Below, piece by piece: positions 44,225-56,112 of a DNA stretch of 64,000 nucleotides. The stretch comes from Limnephilus marmoratus (lineage: Eukaryota > Arthropoda > Insecta > Trichoptera > Limnephilidae). The stretch is from the NCBI GenBank assembly GCA_917880885.1, contig OU862912.1, positions 46,177,117-46,241,116 on the forward strand, given 5' to 3'. Both the position numbers and the translations under genes were made by a program. The notes under the pieces are model-generated. The model was not told the origin of the DNA. It was given only the letters and a program-made list of their open reading frames with translations, and made no database searches. Position 1 is the first letter of the stretch. Each line of letters begins with the position of its first letter.

Positions 44225-44975
44225 GAGGGTATAACCAGAGAAAACCAGAAATATGTCATTTTTAAATCAGATTTTAGACGTATTGACTCTTTTCCACAAA
44301 AAAATATAAATTAATTTCGAAAGATTGTTCTTTTATCTAGTAAACGTACTCGCATGTTTTAAATTTTGAGTTAAAATGTTTATTTTTAGTAAAATAAGGT
44401 TATACCATAGGTCGTTTGCAGATTTGTTAAATTTTCAAAAAAGATTTTGTATTATACAACACCCATTTCAAATCATATAATCATGCAGTAAAATAAATCA
44501 CTACATTATCTGGTACACGAATGTTTCAGAGTTTTAATTTTAGTTTAAATAAAATCATAAAAAATATATAGGTACGTGCATGTGTTTCTTGACGAAAATT
44601 TGTCTGTTTGTGTATTAATTGCGCACTTACAATCGAATAATATATTTCAGATGTTTTTACATTTTTATTTTGCTTAGACGTCATTGAAAAATGATAAATA
44701 ATTATGATCAAAAAATAATTACAAAAAGTACATAATTTTAATAGTTTTATCATCACGCCTTTCAGCATTTTTGAATGTAGTTAAATTTTGGAAGTAAATT
44801 AAAGCAAATTTGGAATGACATAAAATCGATATTGAGTTATAATTTTAAAAAGCTGGTACGGATAATAATTAATGTTTCTCATTGGAACCGTACTGTACGA
44901 CCATAAGAACATCTTTCGACGAAATGTGGATTAAATAATTAGATTGATTTTTGACTGCTGGCTGGTTAAACGCCC
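44225..44975 (+). mobile_element. TTAA-flanked element family T2, copy 1
   Basis: TTAA at 44221-44224, left end GAGGGTATAACCAGAGAAAA, right end GGCTGGTTAAACGCCC, then TTAA at 44976-44979. Inverted terminal GGGTATAACCAG against GGGCGTTTAACCAG. The interior is AT-rich and shared with 49690-50376 over its whole length. No transposase. Confidence 0.75.
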
Positions 44976-44979
44976 TTAA

Positions 44980-47809
44980 ATAAATTGCAAATACATAAGT
45001 ATACCAAGAAGCATTAATATAGCAATTATTTACAATTCAAATTAAGCTTTACACAATGAGGATGTTTATTTTTTTATTCGAAACGATGTCGATGGTTTAA
45101 AAGTATCGTTTTCAGGTTGGTGGTATATTTAAATACACCAGTTTGTTTATATTAAGGGCCGTACCCCTTCGCGTTACCCTTCGCCCCCCCCCCCCCTCCG
45201 CCACCGGGGCCCCGCCAGGCAAAGCCCCCCGGCGAGTTGTCTGACTCACCACGCGGCCCCCATTTGTTTACAGAAAAAAAATACTGAAATACGGCAATGT
45301 GTCAGTCAGCAATAAAATGCAAAACATGCAAAGCTCCGAGGTGGGCAATTAGTAAATTGGGAGGTTCATGCGGTACCTGAAGCACCAGCCACCAAATACC
45401 AGGAAAGTGCATTTAAGCAAAAGGCTGCCGTCGGTTAATTTAACGTAACTCCTTATTAACATGCAAAAACCGCATTTGTCTTGTAGGTAAATTGATTTTT
45501 TTATTAATGTGCATTTTTTCAGCACGGTCGTTGCAACTACGTATAAAGCACAATAAAAGCAATATTAAATAATTAATTCCACAATCAATTCATATAAATA
45601 ATTGCGAATATTATATACAGTAATACAGAACCGAGTGTTCACAACGATTTGCGTAAATAATACTTTATAGGTAGAGGGTAAAATCTATGAATTTATGAAA
45701 AAGAAAATACTGTCATCCGATATTCCAAGCATGATTTCGCAACATTTGGAAAAACTGAAAACGTATCGACCTTCGCGTAACCCGATTAATCAAAAGCCCA
45801 TTTGACACTTTTTCACAGGCGAATCATGTCAAGTCAAGAGCACGATAGACGTAACGTGATATCCCGACAGAACCAAATGACGTTCGTACTGGGGCGATAA
45901 GGAACATGGGAGTGACATCTGATGATGTGCACATGATTTCCTACAGGCAACCAGACAAATATTTGGTTTCCGCGATAACTGCCAAAAAAAGCAAAGAGAA
46001 ATCTGTAAAAAGGGAATAATACAAACACCTGCGTGTTAACTCTTCAGTATAAATACTTTGCATCCTTTAAGGGGGTTGTTGATGTTGCTCGACTTGGTTG
46101 GGGACTGGGGATTGATCTTGCGGATATTTGAGGCACGTCCGAATGTGTGTATCAGTGACATCGGAAATGTTTGTTTGCGACGTAATGTCACACATGAAGA
46201 CTGCGGGTGACGGTTGTTGTCATATCGAAATTATGCAACCGTGACGTGACCGGAGAGGAAATGGAGAAACTCGCTGAAAGCTTCACTTAAAGCTTTCATA
46301 TGGGAATCCAACGAGAAACATTATATATGTGCAATTATTTCAAAATGTTTATGATAAAACATGATGTTACTTATAGATTTTATAATTCTTATATTGCACA
46401 TGAAAGTATGATAAAAATATTAAGGATTGAAGGATTTCAACCGAATATTTTGAAATTAGGTTTGAAGGTGAGAAAAAATATTTTTCGTTGATTATATTTT
46501 TATAAATGCATTTTTTTAAAGATACATCGGTAAACGTACCCAATATATTAAACAATTAAATAATTATCTAATTAGATTGATTGTTGGGTTTTACAGAGCT
46601 TTCCAAATAAGCCAAAGCTTTAGAAGTTCAAAATGGTTATATTTGAAAGAAAGTTATTGAAAAAGTAATTTACAGTTAAAATTTTAATATTTAACAATCA
46701 AATACATTGAAGTAGTTCTGAAACTTGGTTTATCTCTAGAGAAATAAAATTATAATACACAAGCAAAAAAAATGTACCTATTCCATAGTAACCAAAAGTA
46801 GTTGTCAGTAGATTGGTGCTTCTTTTCAGAAACTCATTATAAAAAGCAGTAAATAAATAATTGTTAGAATCATGCCAATACATAAAAAATAAACATAAAG
46901 AAACTTATAAAATAACACATTAAGCATTAGTAACCAATCAATTTACTTTTAAATCGCTCCTCGTTAAAAAAAACAATAACCGTAGTAGCAATGTCAACAC
47001 AACTGTCACTTCACAACAAACTGTTTATTAACAACATAATCACAACATCATAATGCTTCCAAACACACACTTTATTAATACTGTCCACATTTCTGCAATG
47101 TTTATGTTTAAAAAGCTCGGTAAAGTCTATGAGCGAATTACATAAAAGCTCGCGAATTTGTATGGTGTTCGTAGGTTACGACGGCGCAGCAGAAGCGACG
47201 CCCGTTCTCTAGGGTTGTTAGGCTGGTACTGATTTGCCGGCGACATTCGAGTATTTTGGTTGAAATGCGAGCCCTCACTGTTATTCTACTCGCGAGACGG
47301 CCATTGTTCTACGTCCGTCGTGCAGTGGCGGTGTTTCGTGCAGAATGCAAGATGGTGATTAATGGATTGTTTTGTATGCGGGCGTTTTTGATGAAATGTT
47401 AAATATAAGTTCATTATGATTTGGAAAAATATCAAGCTTTTTGTAGTTAATTAAGCTTCGCTGATTGATTTTGATTAGCATGATGTGTTGGCGTCAAAGA
47501 TATTGAAATGTTGACGTCAAAATGTAACTTCATCAGAGATATTATTATGAAATACAACAGGATGTTGAAATGAAGATTCTCGTAAATATTTTTCTTTAAT
47601 TGCACATATCAGTAATTAAATTGATAAAAAAAATTTACAACTGTATGCATTTTTAAATTTTATGGGAATAACTTGTTGTAATTAAAACATTGGTTGAAAT
47701 TAGGTTATTTCATTTTTATTTTATTCTTTCTCTTCTATTTTTTTCTTTTTTTCTACATCACATGTATGTAGGACTATAATACGCAATGCATACATAAGTT
47801 ACCAAATGT
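44980..47809. other. Long stretch without recognised gene
   Basis: Includes a C-rich and GC-rich patch at 45165-45260 preceded by TTAAGGGCC, which may be one end of another TTAA element, and a CpG-containing block at 47140-47370 (CGACGGCGCAGCAGAAGCGA, CCTCACTGTTATTCTACTCG) that could be a promoter or first exon. No open frame supports a gene. Confidence 0.35.
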
Positions 47810-48160
47810 TTTACTCCTCTTAAGTTACCCATATGTTACCTTTATGTACCTATTTACCTTTAATTTTTTAAAATAATATTATTTTAATAACTACGCTAAA
47901 CAAATAACAGTCACTATGTTTTAAACTTTTTTTAAAATTTTATTATATATTCTTTCTCTTATTTTTATTTCCTCTTTTTATTTCATCAATTTTCCTCCTT
48001 TTTTTGTACAAATACTATTCCACATGTTCATACCCATAATATTTTGACTGTCTTAAAACGGGAATATTCCTAGTTGGGCAGTCAAATTTTTTTAATAAAG
48101 TATGTATATAAATGAACAATCTTGTGCTAAATAAAACAAACAAATAAATAAAAATAAAAT
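47810..48160 (+). mobile_element. Retroelement 3' end, copy 2 (family U)
   Basis: Direct repeat of 28765-29095, same orientation, ending in an AAATAAATAAAAATAAAATA tail. Related sequence may extend further left to about 47700. Confidence 0.7.
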
Positions 48161-49685
48161 AAATGGCTTAAGCCATGCTTGGTAACTTATTCTGAATAGT
48201 CGGGTATTTTTCCACCTTCCAGTTCTCCATCTCCTACCCCGCTTATCTTCAGCCTTACAACATACCCCAATTGGGGATGCCATGGTCTCACTGACTGTAG
48301 ACGGGAGCAAATGGGACTCTTGTACAGGAAGATAAAAAATAATAATAACTTTGAAGGTTTTAGCCATCAACGCATCGTTGAAGAAGAAGATAATAGTAAT
48401 AAATCTAAAAGAAATATGTAAAAAAACATATTTTGTTTACAATTAATTAATCGTATATTTTCTTCTTCAAGTACAATTTTAATTTTTTTTTGTTAAATAA
48501 AAAAAGAAAATTGAAGTTTAAAAGGTGCTTAGCGATCAACCCCAATTTAGAAAGGTCATAAAAATTTGTCGAAAAATCATCTCTATTTTGTGCAAAAGAT
48601 TTAAAAACATTTGAATAAGTTGGAGGGTCTAATCATGTTCATATAATCAACAGAGTTTGAAAATAATCAAACTCGTCCACGTCGCATCGAACCGAGTCTA
48701 AATTTGGGGGATGTAGCGTACAAGAGCGGGGTGAAAGCGGCCCAGCTGTAGGGACCGTGGCCAGGAGCTGCAGGTGAAGGAAGGGGAGGGGTATCCCCAA
48801 TGCGCACGCGCCACCCTTTCTTACCCCACACGGCACTACTACGGAGCTTTTAACTTACCCCATGAATAGATAAAATAGGGGCGCTGTGTAAAAAATATCC
48901 AATCAAATTCAAGGTTATTACTCATCTGTTCAACAAAATGAAAAGCTCGTTTGAATATTGTTTAAAAAACTGATTTATTATTAGATATTTTCGGGCAACT
49001 CTCCAGCTAAGCGTATTTATGGGCTATTTTGACGTTTTGGTTTGTTTTTTGAAAATTTTATGGGCGTTTTAAAATCGACGACAGATGCGTGATTCTATTT
49101 CGGAAATATTTATTGGTCTGGTTTTTATGATTATTTTTGATACAGTCGCATGTGGAGGTCACATGCAACGAAACACTGTTGTGAGGCCGGAGTACTAAAA
49201 GTCCAAATCAATCATTATTTTATAACGTAATCAAGTACAGATGCTATTATGACAATGTTAAAATAAAAAAAAATAATATAATGTTTCATTGTCAGTAGTT
49301 AAATTATTAATAAATTATTATCGGTAGCGGAAATTTGAAATGCTGTAAAGGACAATAAATCCAAAAATGATTTACATATGTCTTTTTTTCCGATCTTTAT
49401 TCTCATTTGATCTGCGTCGTCGAAATATTTCTATGAAAATAAGTGCGTCTTTTATGACATGCGTTTTAAGAGGATTTTTTCTTAAAAAAAATAAAAATTA
49501 ATAAATGCGGTGTTAGCGTTGGGTGGCATTAAAGAAATTCACAAAAATTTAAGTATTCTGAAAGATCTATTCGATGTGGTTTTACTCGAATAATAAAAAA
49601 TCGTAATTAAAGATGTACAAAAACATTATTAGGAGATAAGATTTTTTGAAAAAATTCGAAACTTTCTTTTCGTTCTCCTGAACGA
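48161..49685. other. Stretch without recognised gene
   Basis: A GC-rich block at 48675-48840 has CAGCTGTAGGGACCGTGGCC and a palindromic GGGGTATCCCC but no clear gene. At 49150-49190 a hairpin GCATGTG/CACATGC is followed by AACGAAACACTG, reminiscent of but not matching the hammerhead-like motifs elsewhere. Confidence 0.3.
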
Positions 49686-49689
49686 TTAA

Positions 49690-50376
49690 GGGTATAACCA
49701 GAGAAAACCGGAAATATGTCATTTTTAAATGAAATTTTAGACGTATTAACTCTTTTCCACAACAAAATTATAAATTGATTTCGAAAGATTGTTCTTTTAT
49801 CTAGTAAAAACATCTTTTAAATTTTAAGAAAAATGTTTATTTTTAATATAATAAAGTTACACCATAGGTCGTTGGCAGATTTGTTAAATTTTCAAACGAA
49901 AAATCTTATTTTACAAGACTTATTTCATACCATGTAATTATACATTATTGTAAATCAATACGTTATCAGCAAAAACATGTTACAAAATTTTAATTTTAGA
50001 TCAAATAAAATCATTAAAAAATATATCCGAAGAACAACTATTTGTAACGAAAATTTGTGTATTTTGTGTATCTATTTACGGTCTTACAAATTAATATTTT
50101 TAAGATTTTTTTACATTATTATTTTGCTTAGACATTGTTGAAAAATGATAAAAAATAATTACAAAAAGTACATAATTTTAATAGTTTTATCATCACGCCT
50201 TTCAGCATTTTAGGACGTAGGTTTAAATTAAAGCAAATTTGGAATGAAATAAAATCGATATTGAGTTATAATTTTAAAAAGCTGGTACGGAGAATAATTA
50301 ATCTTTCTCATTGGCATTATGCTGTACGATCGTAAAAACATCTTTCGACGAAATGTGAATTTTCGGCTGCAGGCCC
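49690..50376 (+). mobile_element. TTAA-flanked element family T2, copy 2
   Basis: TTAA at 49686-49689, left end GGGTATAACCAGAGAAAACC, right end GGCTGCAGGCCC, TTAA at 50377-50380. Same interior as copy 1 with a deletion near the right end. Confidence 0.75.
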
Positions 50377-50446
50377 TTAACATTTTGTCCTTTATGGCAT
50401 TTCAATAATAATTTCCGTAATCGTTATCATCACTTTTCGTTATTTG

Positions 50447-50580
50447 TTTTGGGGGTGTTATGGCGTGTTGCGCTACCTCCTCCTTTGTATCTACCGGATC
50501 TGCCCTGATGATGGACACTGCAACGCTGTCCGAAACGTTGGCTTAAGAAGGAGGTAGCGCAACACGGCATAACACCACAA
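50447..50580. mobile_element. Palindromic Penelope-like end with hammerhead-like core, copy 1
   Basis: Arms GTTATGGCGTGTTGCGCTAC (from 50457) and GTAGCGCAACACGGCATAAC (to about 50571) are inverted copies. Between them: CTGATGA (50505-50511), stem GGACA/TGTCC (50513-50531), GAAACGTTGG (50532-50541). The core resembles Penelope-like hammerheads but lacks an obvious GUC after GAAAC. A second copy is at 55680-55836. Confidence 0.55.
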
Positions 50581-51125
50581 AAACATATAACAAAAATACT
50601 TTTGGCCGTGAAAATTTTAAAACGTATATGTTGTCTTTACTATTTATAATATTCAACAGTTCCTTTAAAAATAATAAATTTAATTTCTGATATGTTTTAA
50701 ACAAAGTAAGGGAAAGTCAAGGTTTTCAGTGTCGTCCTATGAATGTGCACTCTTTTCCAATTTCCGCAACTACAATAGCAGTCTGGCCGAACAAATCATA
50801 TAAATTCTTAACAATACAACAATGCGGTGGGCGCAAGCAGAACGATCCTGAAACACAATTCAAGTGAAATATTATTTCTATAAATTCGTGGAAAGTGCAC
50901 TTTAAAAAGGGAAAATAAAGATAAAACCGTAGAAGTAAGCTATTTTCAAAGCTACTTGTTTTTTTAGACCATGGAGCATTCTACGATTTATAAGATGTGA
51001 AATTTTCTTTGCAAGTTGCAAATCAAGAAAAATGCACGATTGTGATTTGTTATGTAAAAGTTTTTATACTTAAATTTAAGATCAAATGTAATCTATATAA
51101 TCTATCTATCTATCTTCTATATAAA
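50581..51125. other. Stretch without recognised gene
   Basis: AT-rich unique sequence ending in a short TCTA microsatellite (51098-51115). Confidence 0.3.
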
Positions 51126-51169
51126 TCTATATAAATAAAAATGAATCGCCAAAATGTATGTATGCGCAT

Positions 51170-53137
51170 TAAGGTGGTCCAAAAATTTTTTTATTATTAT
51201 TTTTCATTTGGCCACCTCGTGAATTTGTTACACGTATTCGTAGAAATAACACAGTAAAATTTCAGCGATGTAGCTCAAGTAGAAAGGGGTGCTCAATCGA
51301 GTGTTGTTTTGGAATTTTTTGTGTAAAATGCTTAATTTTTACTTTTTGCTACAGGCCAGTTTCGTGTGTTAAACTATTAAATAAATATTAAAATAAACTA
51401 CTGAAGAGTTTTATAGACAAATGTGAACAGTATTTGATACTTATTTAGTAGACTGTGAAGTGAATCAGTGTAGTAAAATGTGTTCATCTACTCGAAAAAA
51501 ATACGAAATTTTTCTACTTGGGTTTCGAGATATTGAGCCATTGATAAGGCTTAACCAACATCCTTCGGCAAGTTTTACTCCATTATCACTACATATTAAA
51601 TGATTCCAAAAATGTGAAAGATTCCGTGCATGTACTTATTCAAGAACTTATAAAAGTATGGAGTAAATCTAGTATTCCGACCAGACAACAAAATCACTGC
51701 ATTGAAAAACTGATTAAGTTTCTTAAGAACTGGCTGCTATTGAAGAAAAATAGAGGAAGAAATTCTGAAGCACAAAGAAAGGAGAGTATTTGTTTAAAAA
51801 AGAACTAGACAAACTTTTTGATATTGCCCATGCAAGCGCTTTGAATTTGATAAAAATTGCGGAAGACGGAGCGTTTCTCATCGATCAAAGATGAGAATGT
51901 AAGATGATTATGACTTCAATCAACAAGAAACTAGAAAAGGTCAAAGAAAGTTCTCTAAAACGGAAACAAAGATCTGAAGAATTGAAAGAAATGGCTGCTA
52001 AAAGTAATGCTTCATCTTCGGTGGTGTCGAGACAAGAGTTAGAACTTGAGTTCAGCTTCAGTGCACTTCTAGTAATGCTAGCATATTAGAGGATAAGTCC
52101 AAATTTAAGTTTGTAGTGCGTTGAGCTGTCTACAAGTGACATATTTACATAATACGTTACCAGTGCGCTTGATCGTAACAAGATTTAAACTAATCAAGAG
52201 AGAAGAAAAACAAATTGTTCGATTTGTTAGTTATCATCTACACCAAAGTTTAAATCGACGCGTCTTTGGCAGCAGATGCACCAGTAAATGACTTAATACT
52301 TTGGAATAGCTTAAAATTGTATAAAGTCATTGATTCCGAAATCAGTATAGCAGCTAGGGGTGTCTTAGAGCGTCACTTATGGGTATTTCTCAGATGAACT
52401 AGTCGCATTTACCTTGTTTTCTGAGAAGCTTTCTGATGCTGAAAAAGAGGCCATTGTTCAAAATATAAATTACGATGGCGGTAATCGTTCAGTATGAGGT
52501 GATTCTGCTAAGCTTGCCTCAGAGGATACATTAGAAGCTTTTGCAACACAAAGAACGTTGAAAACGCTCCTAGTTCTTGATTTCAAGGACTCTTTCTTGC
52601 AATTATTTCCTGAGACTTAGAATAACAATGTTGATTACATTTAAGGCACAAGCTGAGTCAAAAATGTGCATGTTGTTAATGATACAGCTGAGAAAGGTGT
52701 TAAACTATTTGAAGATTACAACACGATACTCACTAAGAATTAGGAAGAAAAGCAATTTTTACTTCACATCGTTGAACAAAACAGAAAATCGTTGCTACTG
52801 AAACATTAAAAAAGGAGTTAACAAACATAGTTTTGAAAGATTGCGAATAATATTATGTTAATTATTGCTTTGTTACCAAATTTTGTTCAAATTTAAATAC
52901 GTTTTATACTTATTTGACAAAAATACTTGTAATATTAATAAACCTTAAATTACGTGTTTTACTTAAAATCCAGAACTTTTGTCAGAAACTTCCAATTCGA
53001 TGAGCACCCCCTTGTATATAAGATAGAGGGCTGAAATTTTTTACATATAATAGGAATGGTAGGTGTAACAAATTAAATGGGTGGCTATATCTACATTTGA
53101 AAAAAAAAATATTACTATAGAGGCCTGGACCACCTTA
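51170..53137 (+). mobile_element. DNA transposon remnant with 8-bp target duplication
   Basis: Terminal inverted repeats TAAGGTGGTCCA (51170 and, inverted, 53126-53137) are flanked by ATGCGCAT on both sides (51162-51169, 53138-53145). Eight-base duplications suit hAT or P-type elements. AAGGTGGTCC is also a part of the terminal repeat of the Drosophila P element, which may be more than chance. Inside are broken plus-strand coding pieces (next entry). The host site is Helitron He4, so this insertion is the younger one. Confidence 0.8.
51614..52800 (+). pseudogene. Decayed protein gene of the 51170-53137 transposon
   Basis: Frame pieces in order: ELIKVWSKSSIPTRQQNHCI with KLIKFLKNWLLLKK, then LDKLFDIAHASALNLIK (about 51805-51855), NKKLEKVKESSLKRKQRSEE, and further on AADAPVNDLILWNSLKLY (about 52275), HLWVF, DELVAFTLFSEKLSDAEKEA (about 52395-52450) and EDTLEAFATQRTLKTLL. 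From memory these match the N- and C-terminal parts of a multicopy uncharacterised protein family common in insects (IPT.., LFDIAHA, HLWYFS motifs). The central, probably catalytic, part seems deleted around 52150-52260. Many stops make it non-functional. Transposase function is inferred. Confidence 0.55.
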
Positions 53138-53664
53138 ATGCGCATTACTTCCGAACGACTGCACCAAATTGGATAATTATTTTATTTTTGTGCTCTTTAT
53201 TGTCAGGACAAGGTTTGTATAAAACTACTGGTGAGCTCTAGCATTATGAAATTTGTATAAAAATATTGCAATAGGTGGCACGCGAGCTGTTTGAAAACTG
53301 AATATACCGGGAATGAATGTATGGAATGCTGGAGGGAGGAGGGAGATGGGGAACTCGGGTAGGGGGTTCGCGGGAGGAAGGGAGGAAAACCCGGGAGGGG
53401 GGATGGGAACTCGAGAGGGGGTTCGCGGGACGGGAGAAGGGGGAGTGGAGTGGGTATAGAGAAGGTGGAGGATGCGGAATGGGAACGTGAGAGGGGAATT
53501 GGACGCGGGAGAGGCAGGGTAGGCGGAAGGCGAATGGGACGAATGGGAAAGGACACGCAGGGAGAAAAATTATTTATTAAATGGCATAGCAACGCATGCC
53601 GGGTACCAGCTAGTAAAATTATAATTGTAAAAGTTAGGCGTAGATAAATATTTCTTTTTTTACA

Positions 53665-54119
53665 TTAGCTCCACACAAGAGGCCCTATGGAAAACAATTT
53701 TCCTTATAGGGCCAATGTCATCTTTAGGGATGCTGTGTGGAGGTTTTTTTAGGGAAAGAAAGGAGAGGACGTTCTGCGAAGGAAAAAAAGAATGAGGGGT
53801 AGGTAGGAATTTAGGGGTCGGTGTATCAAGGAGTGATGGACGTATGAATCCATCCCTCCCACTGTAACAAGGCGATGGGCCGACAGTGTCCGGCTGGAGA
53901 GAGATTAAATGTCTCCATCAATCAGTCTCTCCTGATCCGGCCCGCCATGCAATAGGAACATTGAACACATGAACCTTACCATGAACCTCACCCCATGAAC
54001 TAAGGCACCTAATAAGTCACCAAACGTAAAGAACCACTTGGGATAACCTATAGCAGGGGTGTTGGTTATCTAATAAATGAATGTTGAGGTGACGTTACCC
54101 GTACCCGCCTCCTAATTTG
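53665..54119 (-). repeat. RepA copy f
   Basis: Full-length minus copy from TTACATTAGCTCCACACAAG to GTTACCCGTACCCGCCTCCT. Lies 50 bp from the end of He4. Confidence 0.9.
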
Positions 54120-54221
54120 AAAAATATTATTTATGATAAATAAATATTTGCATTTTCGTATAATATTTGGCCTCAATTGGAGGCAATGGTGTATTTCATT
54201 CTTCAAACCGAAAAGAAAGAA

Positions 54222-54455
54222 GAGTGTGCAATTCACACGCGGTGTAAGTGAAATTTTCAGAAAACTAAAGTGGAGTGGGGAGGCTACAAAGCACCGCAAA
54301 AAGAGGAGACAGATTATACTATCTTTCTCATTCTCTCTCAGGCAAAATCCTAAAGATGTTTGTGTTTGTCTCTTTTTAGAGTCGTTTTTTTTCTTGTCAT
54401 CGAGTTACAAATCACAACGGTGCTAATGAAGTTTTTATTTTAAAAAAATCAAAGG
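54222..54455 (+). repeat. RepC single unit
   Basis: One unit of the 238-bp repeat of 42990-43685: TGCAATTCACACGCGG, AAAGCACCGCA, CATCGAGTTACAAATCACAA and CGGTGCTAATGAAG, then an A-run. Shows that RepC also occurs singly. Confidence 0.8.
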
Positions 54456-55283
54456 AAAATAATTTATGATTCCAGGAGCAAAAGACAGTGCAGCTTCAAA
54501 GAATTACGTCGTGTACAATGAGATAATCTTCTCCGTAGTCAATATTGGAACAATTCATCACCCTACAACTTTACAAAATAGGCGCTCAGAACACCAGGAC
54601 ATCAGGCGATAAAATTATCCTTTATCATGCTGCTAGAAGTCTGCCAGCCCCCTGATGATGCAGTCTACTAATCGTCCTAGCAAAAGTTTAGGACACTCGC
54701 AGACTCACAGACAAAAATAGTGTGACGTGTACCACCGTGTAACGAACAGTTTAGCAGGAAGCTGGGCTTATCTCAGGCTCACGCCTCGGTGCACTGATCT
54801 GTGAGGGGGTACCCGGTACAGGGCGAGAGTACGAATATAGCCGCGTCATTGTCATTTTTCGGCACCCCCTGTATTTATGCTGTTCCGATATTACATGCCA
54901 ACAGCGCGCGGGAAGAGTTATGCGCGCCTATATAGTGAAAATATATAGGGGGTGGCGAAAGATTTTCGATTAAAAAATGTTGCGAATACATAAAATATAA
55001 ATCGAAAGGTTGAGGTAATGGGATATAGACGCGCAAGGTAAACATTTTTCGCGTGAAATTGAATAAATTTATGGGGCAAGAGAAGAGGCGCTAAAACATG
55101 TCTATTATCGGAATTTATTGTTACCTCATAGCTTACGTAAACACAGATAGAAAAACTGGTTGGTTTATAAAATAAAAATGGTTTATGTCGTACAGAATAC
55201 AAAACGCACATCACATCTTGATGATACACTACAGGTTGAAATATGAAATGCAATGTGTTTTAAAATCTTATCATTAATCATTT
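54456..55283. other. Stretch without recognised gene
   Basis: About 54640-54900 is GC-richer, with GGGGGTACCCGGTACAGGGC and a later CACCCCCTGTAT that could be paired ends of an old element. No coding support. Confidence 0.3.
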
Positions 55284-55287
55284 TTAA

Positions 55288-55637
55288 CTCTTGACAGGCC
55301 AAGATGCCAAACCGGACGTCCGTAACTATGGGGGTCGGCTGATGACCCCATTTTTTTTTTTTTAAACTTTTAAACCAAAGAAAACCCTTTTTCTTTTTTT
55401 GATATTTTTTTTTTGTTATCTATGTTTTTGCAGGGAATATTACCTACCTATATTTGACAAAATATTTTGTCCTGCGATCAACGATTTTTTCACATTTTTT
55501 TTAAAATGGCATATTATGTATTAATCCTTTGCGCAGGAATACCTAAAATACTAAAAATATATTTCATGTATTTAAGTAGATATAAGAAGGATAGTTATTT
55601 TGGGGTCTACCTTCGGCCCCAGTTGGCTGCGAAAGGG
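55288..55637. mobile_element. TTAA-flanked MITE (family T3)
   Basis: TTAA at 55284-55287 then CTCTTGACAGGCC, and GGCTGCGAAAGGG then TTAA at 55638-55641. Imperfect inverted ends (CYCTTKMC), CCGGACGTCCG palindrome near the left end, and T-rich interior. About 350 bp, non-coding; the 97-aa frame that starts inside it has no domain. Confidence 0.65.
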
Positions 55638-55679
55638 TTAATGAAATTAAATCAAAAAGTTAATTTTCAAGATTTTTTT

Positions 55680-55836
55680 CGAGGTATTATGCCGTGCTGC
55701 ATTAATTCCTTCTTTAGCCAACGTTTCGGACAGCGTGACAGTGCCACACATCTGCCTTGATGATGGACACTGTCCAAACCGACCGAAACGTTGGATAAAG
55801 AAGGAGGTAGCGTAACACGGTGTAATACCCCAACAA
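55680..55836. mobile_element. Palindromic Penelope-like end with hammerhead-like halves, copy 2
   Basis: Arms 55682-55729 (TATTATGCCGTGCTGC ... CCAACGTTTCGG) and 55784-55833 (CGAAACGTTGG ... GCGTAACACGGTGTAATA) are inverted copies and match the element at 50447-50580. Each arm has a GTCCGAAACGTTGG-type half motif facing outward. The middle has TTGATGATGGACACTGTCC. Confidence 0.6.
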
Positions 55837-56112
55837 TAAATCACGATAATACTTTTGGCCATGAAAATCTAAAATCATAACGCAAAATTTTTTTTAAATA
55901 AGAAATTCACCATAAAAAGAGTGCTACGTGCTCCTAAAAATTAATTGTTTTGTAACAAAGCGGAAAAACTCAAATAGCGGCGATTTAGCGGGTGGCTTTC
56001 AATTTTTTATTTCTATCTTAAAAATATGTTTTTTTTCCTAATGTTTCAGCTTAATTTTAATGTTTATATTTAGTTTTATTTGTCCCTAAATATTTTTTCT
56101 TTCCTCTTCTTA

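Larger units (their letters stand above)
51126..53613 (+). mobile_element. Helitron He4 interrupted by a DNA transposon
   Basis: The 5' end TCTATATAAATAAAAATGAA (51126, after A) and the 3' end GGGTACCAGCTAG (53613, before T) bracket a Helitron whose own sequence is 51126-51169 and 53146-53613. The middle is the 1,968-bp insertion 51170-53137 plus one copy of the target duplication. The G-rich tract 53330-53560 is the counterpart of the C-rich tract of He3. Confidence 0.85.

Noticed and set aside
49150..49195. Further hammerhead motif (hairpin followed by CGAAAC)
   Set aside because: The CUGANGA part is missing.
54650..54700. Hammerhead motif at CCCTGATGATG
   Set aside because: No stem II closing before a GAAA; only the first box matches.
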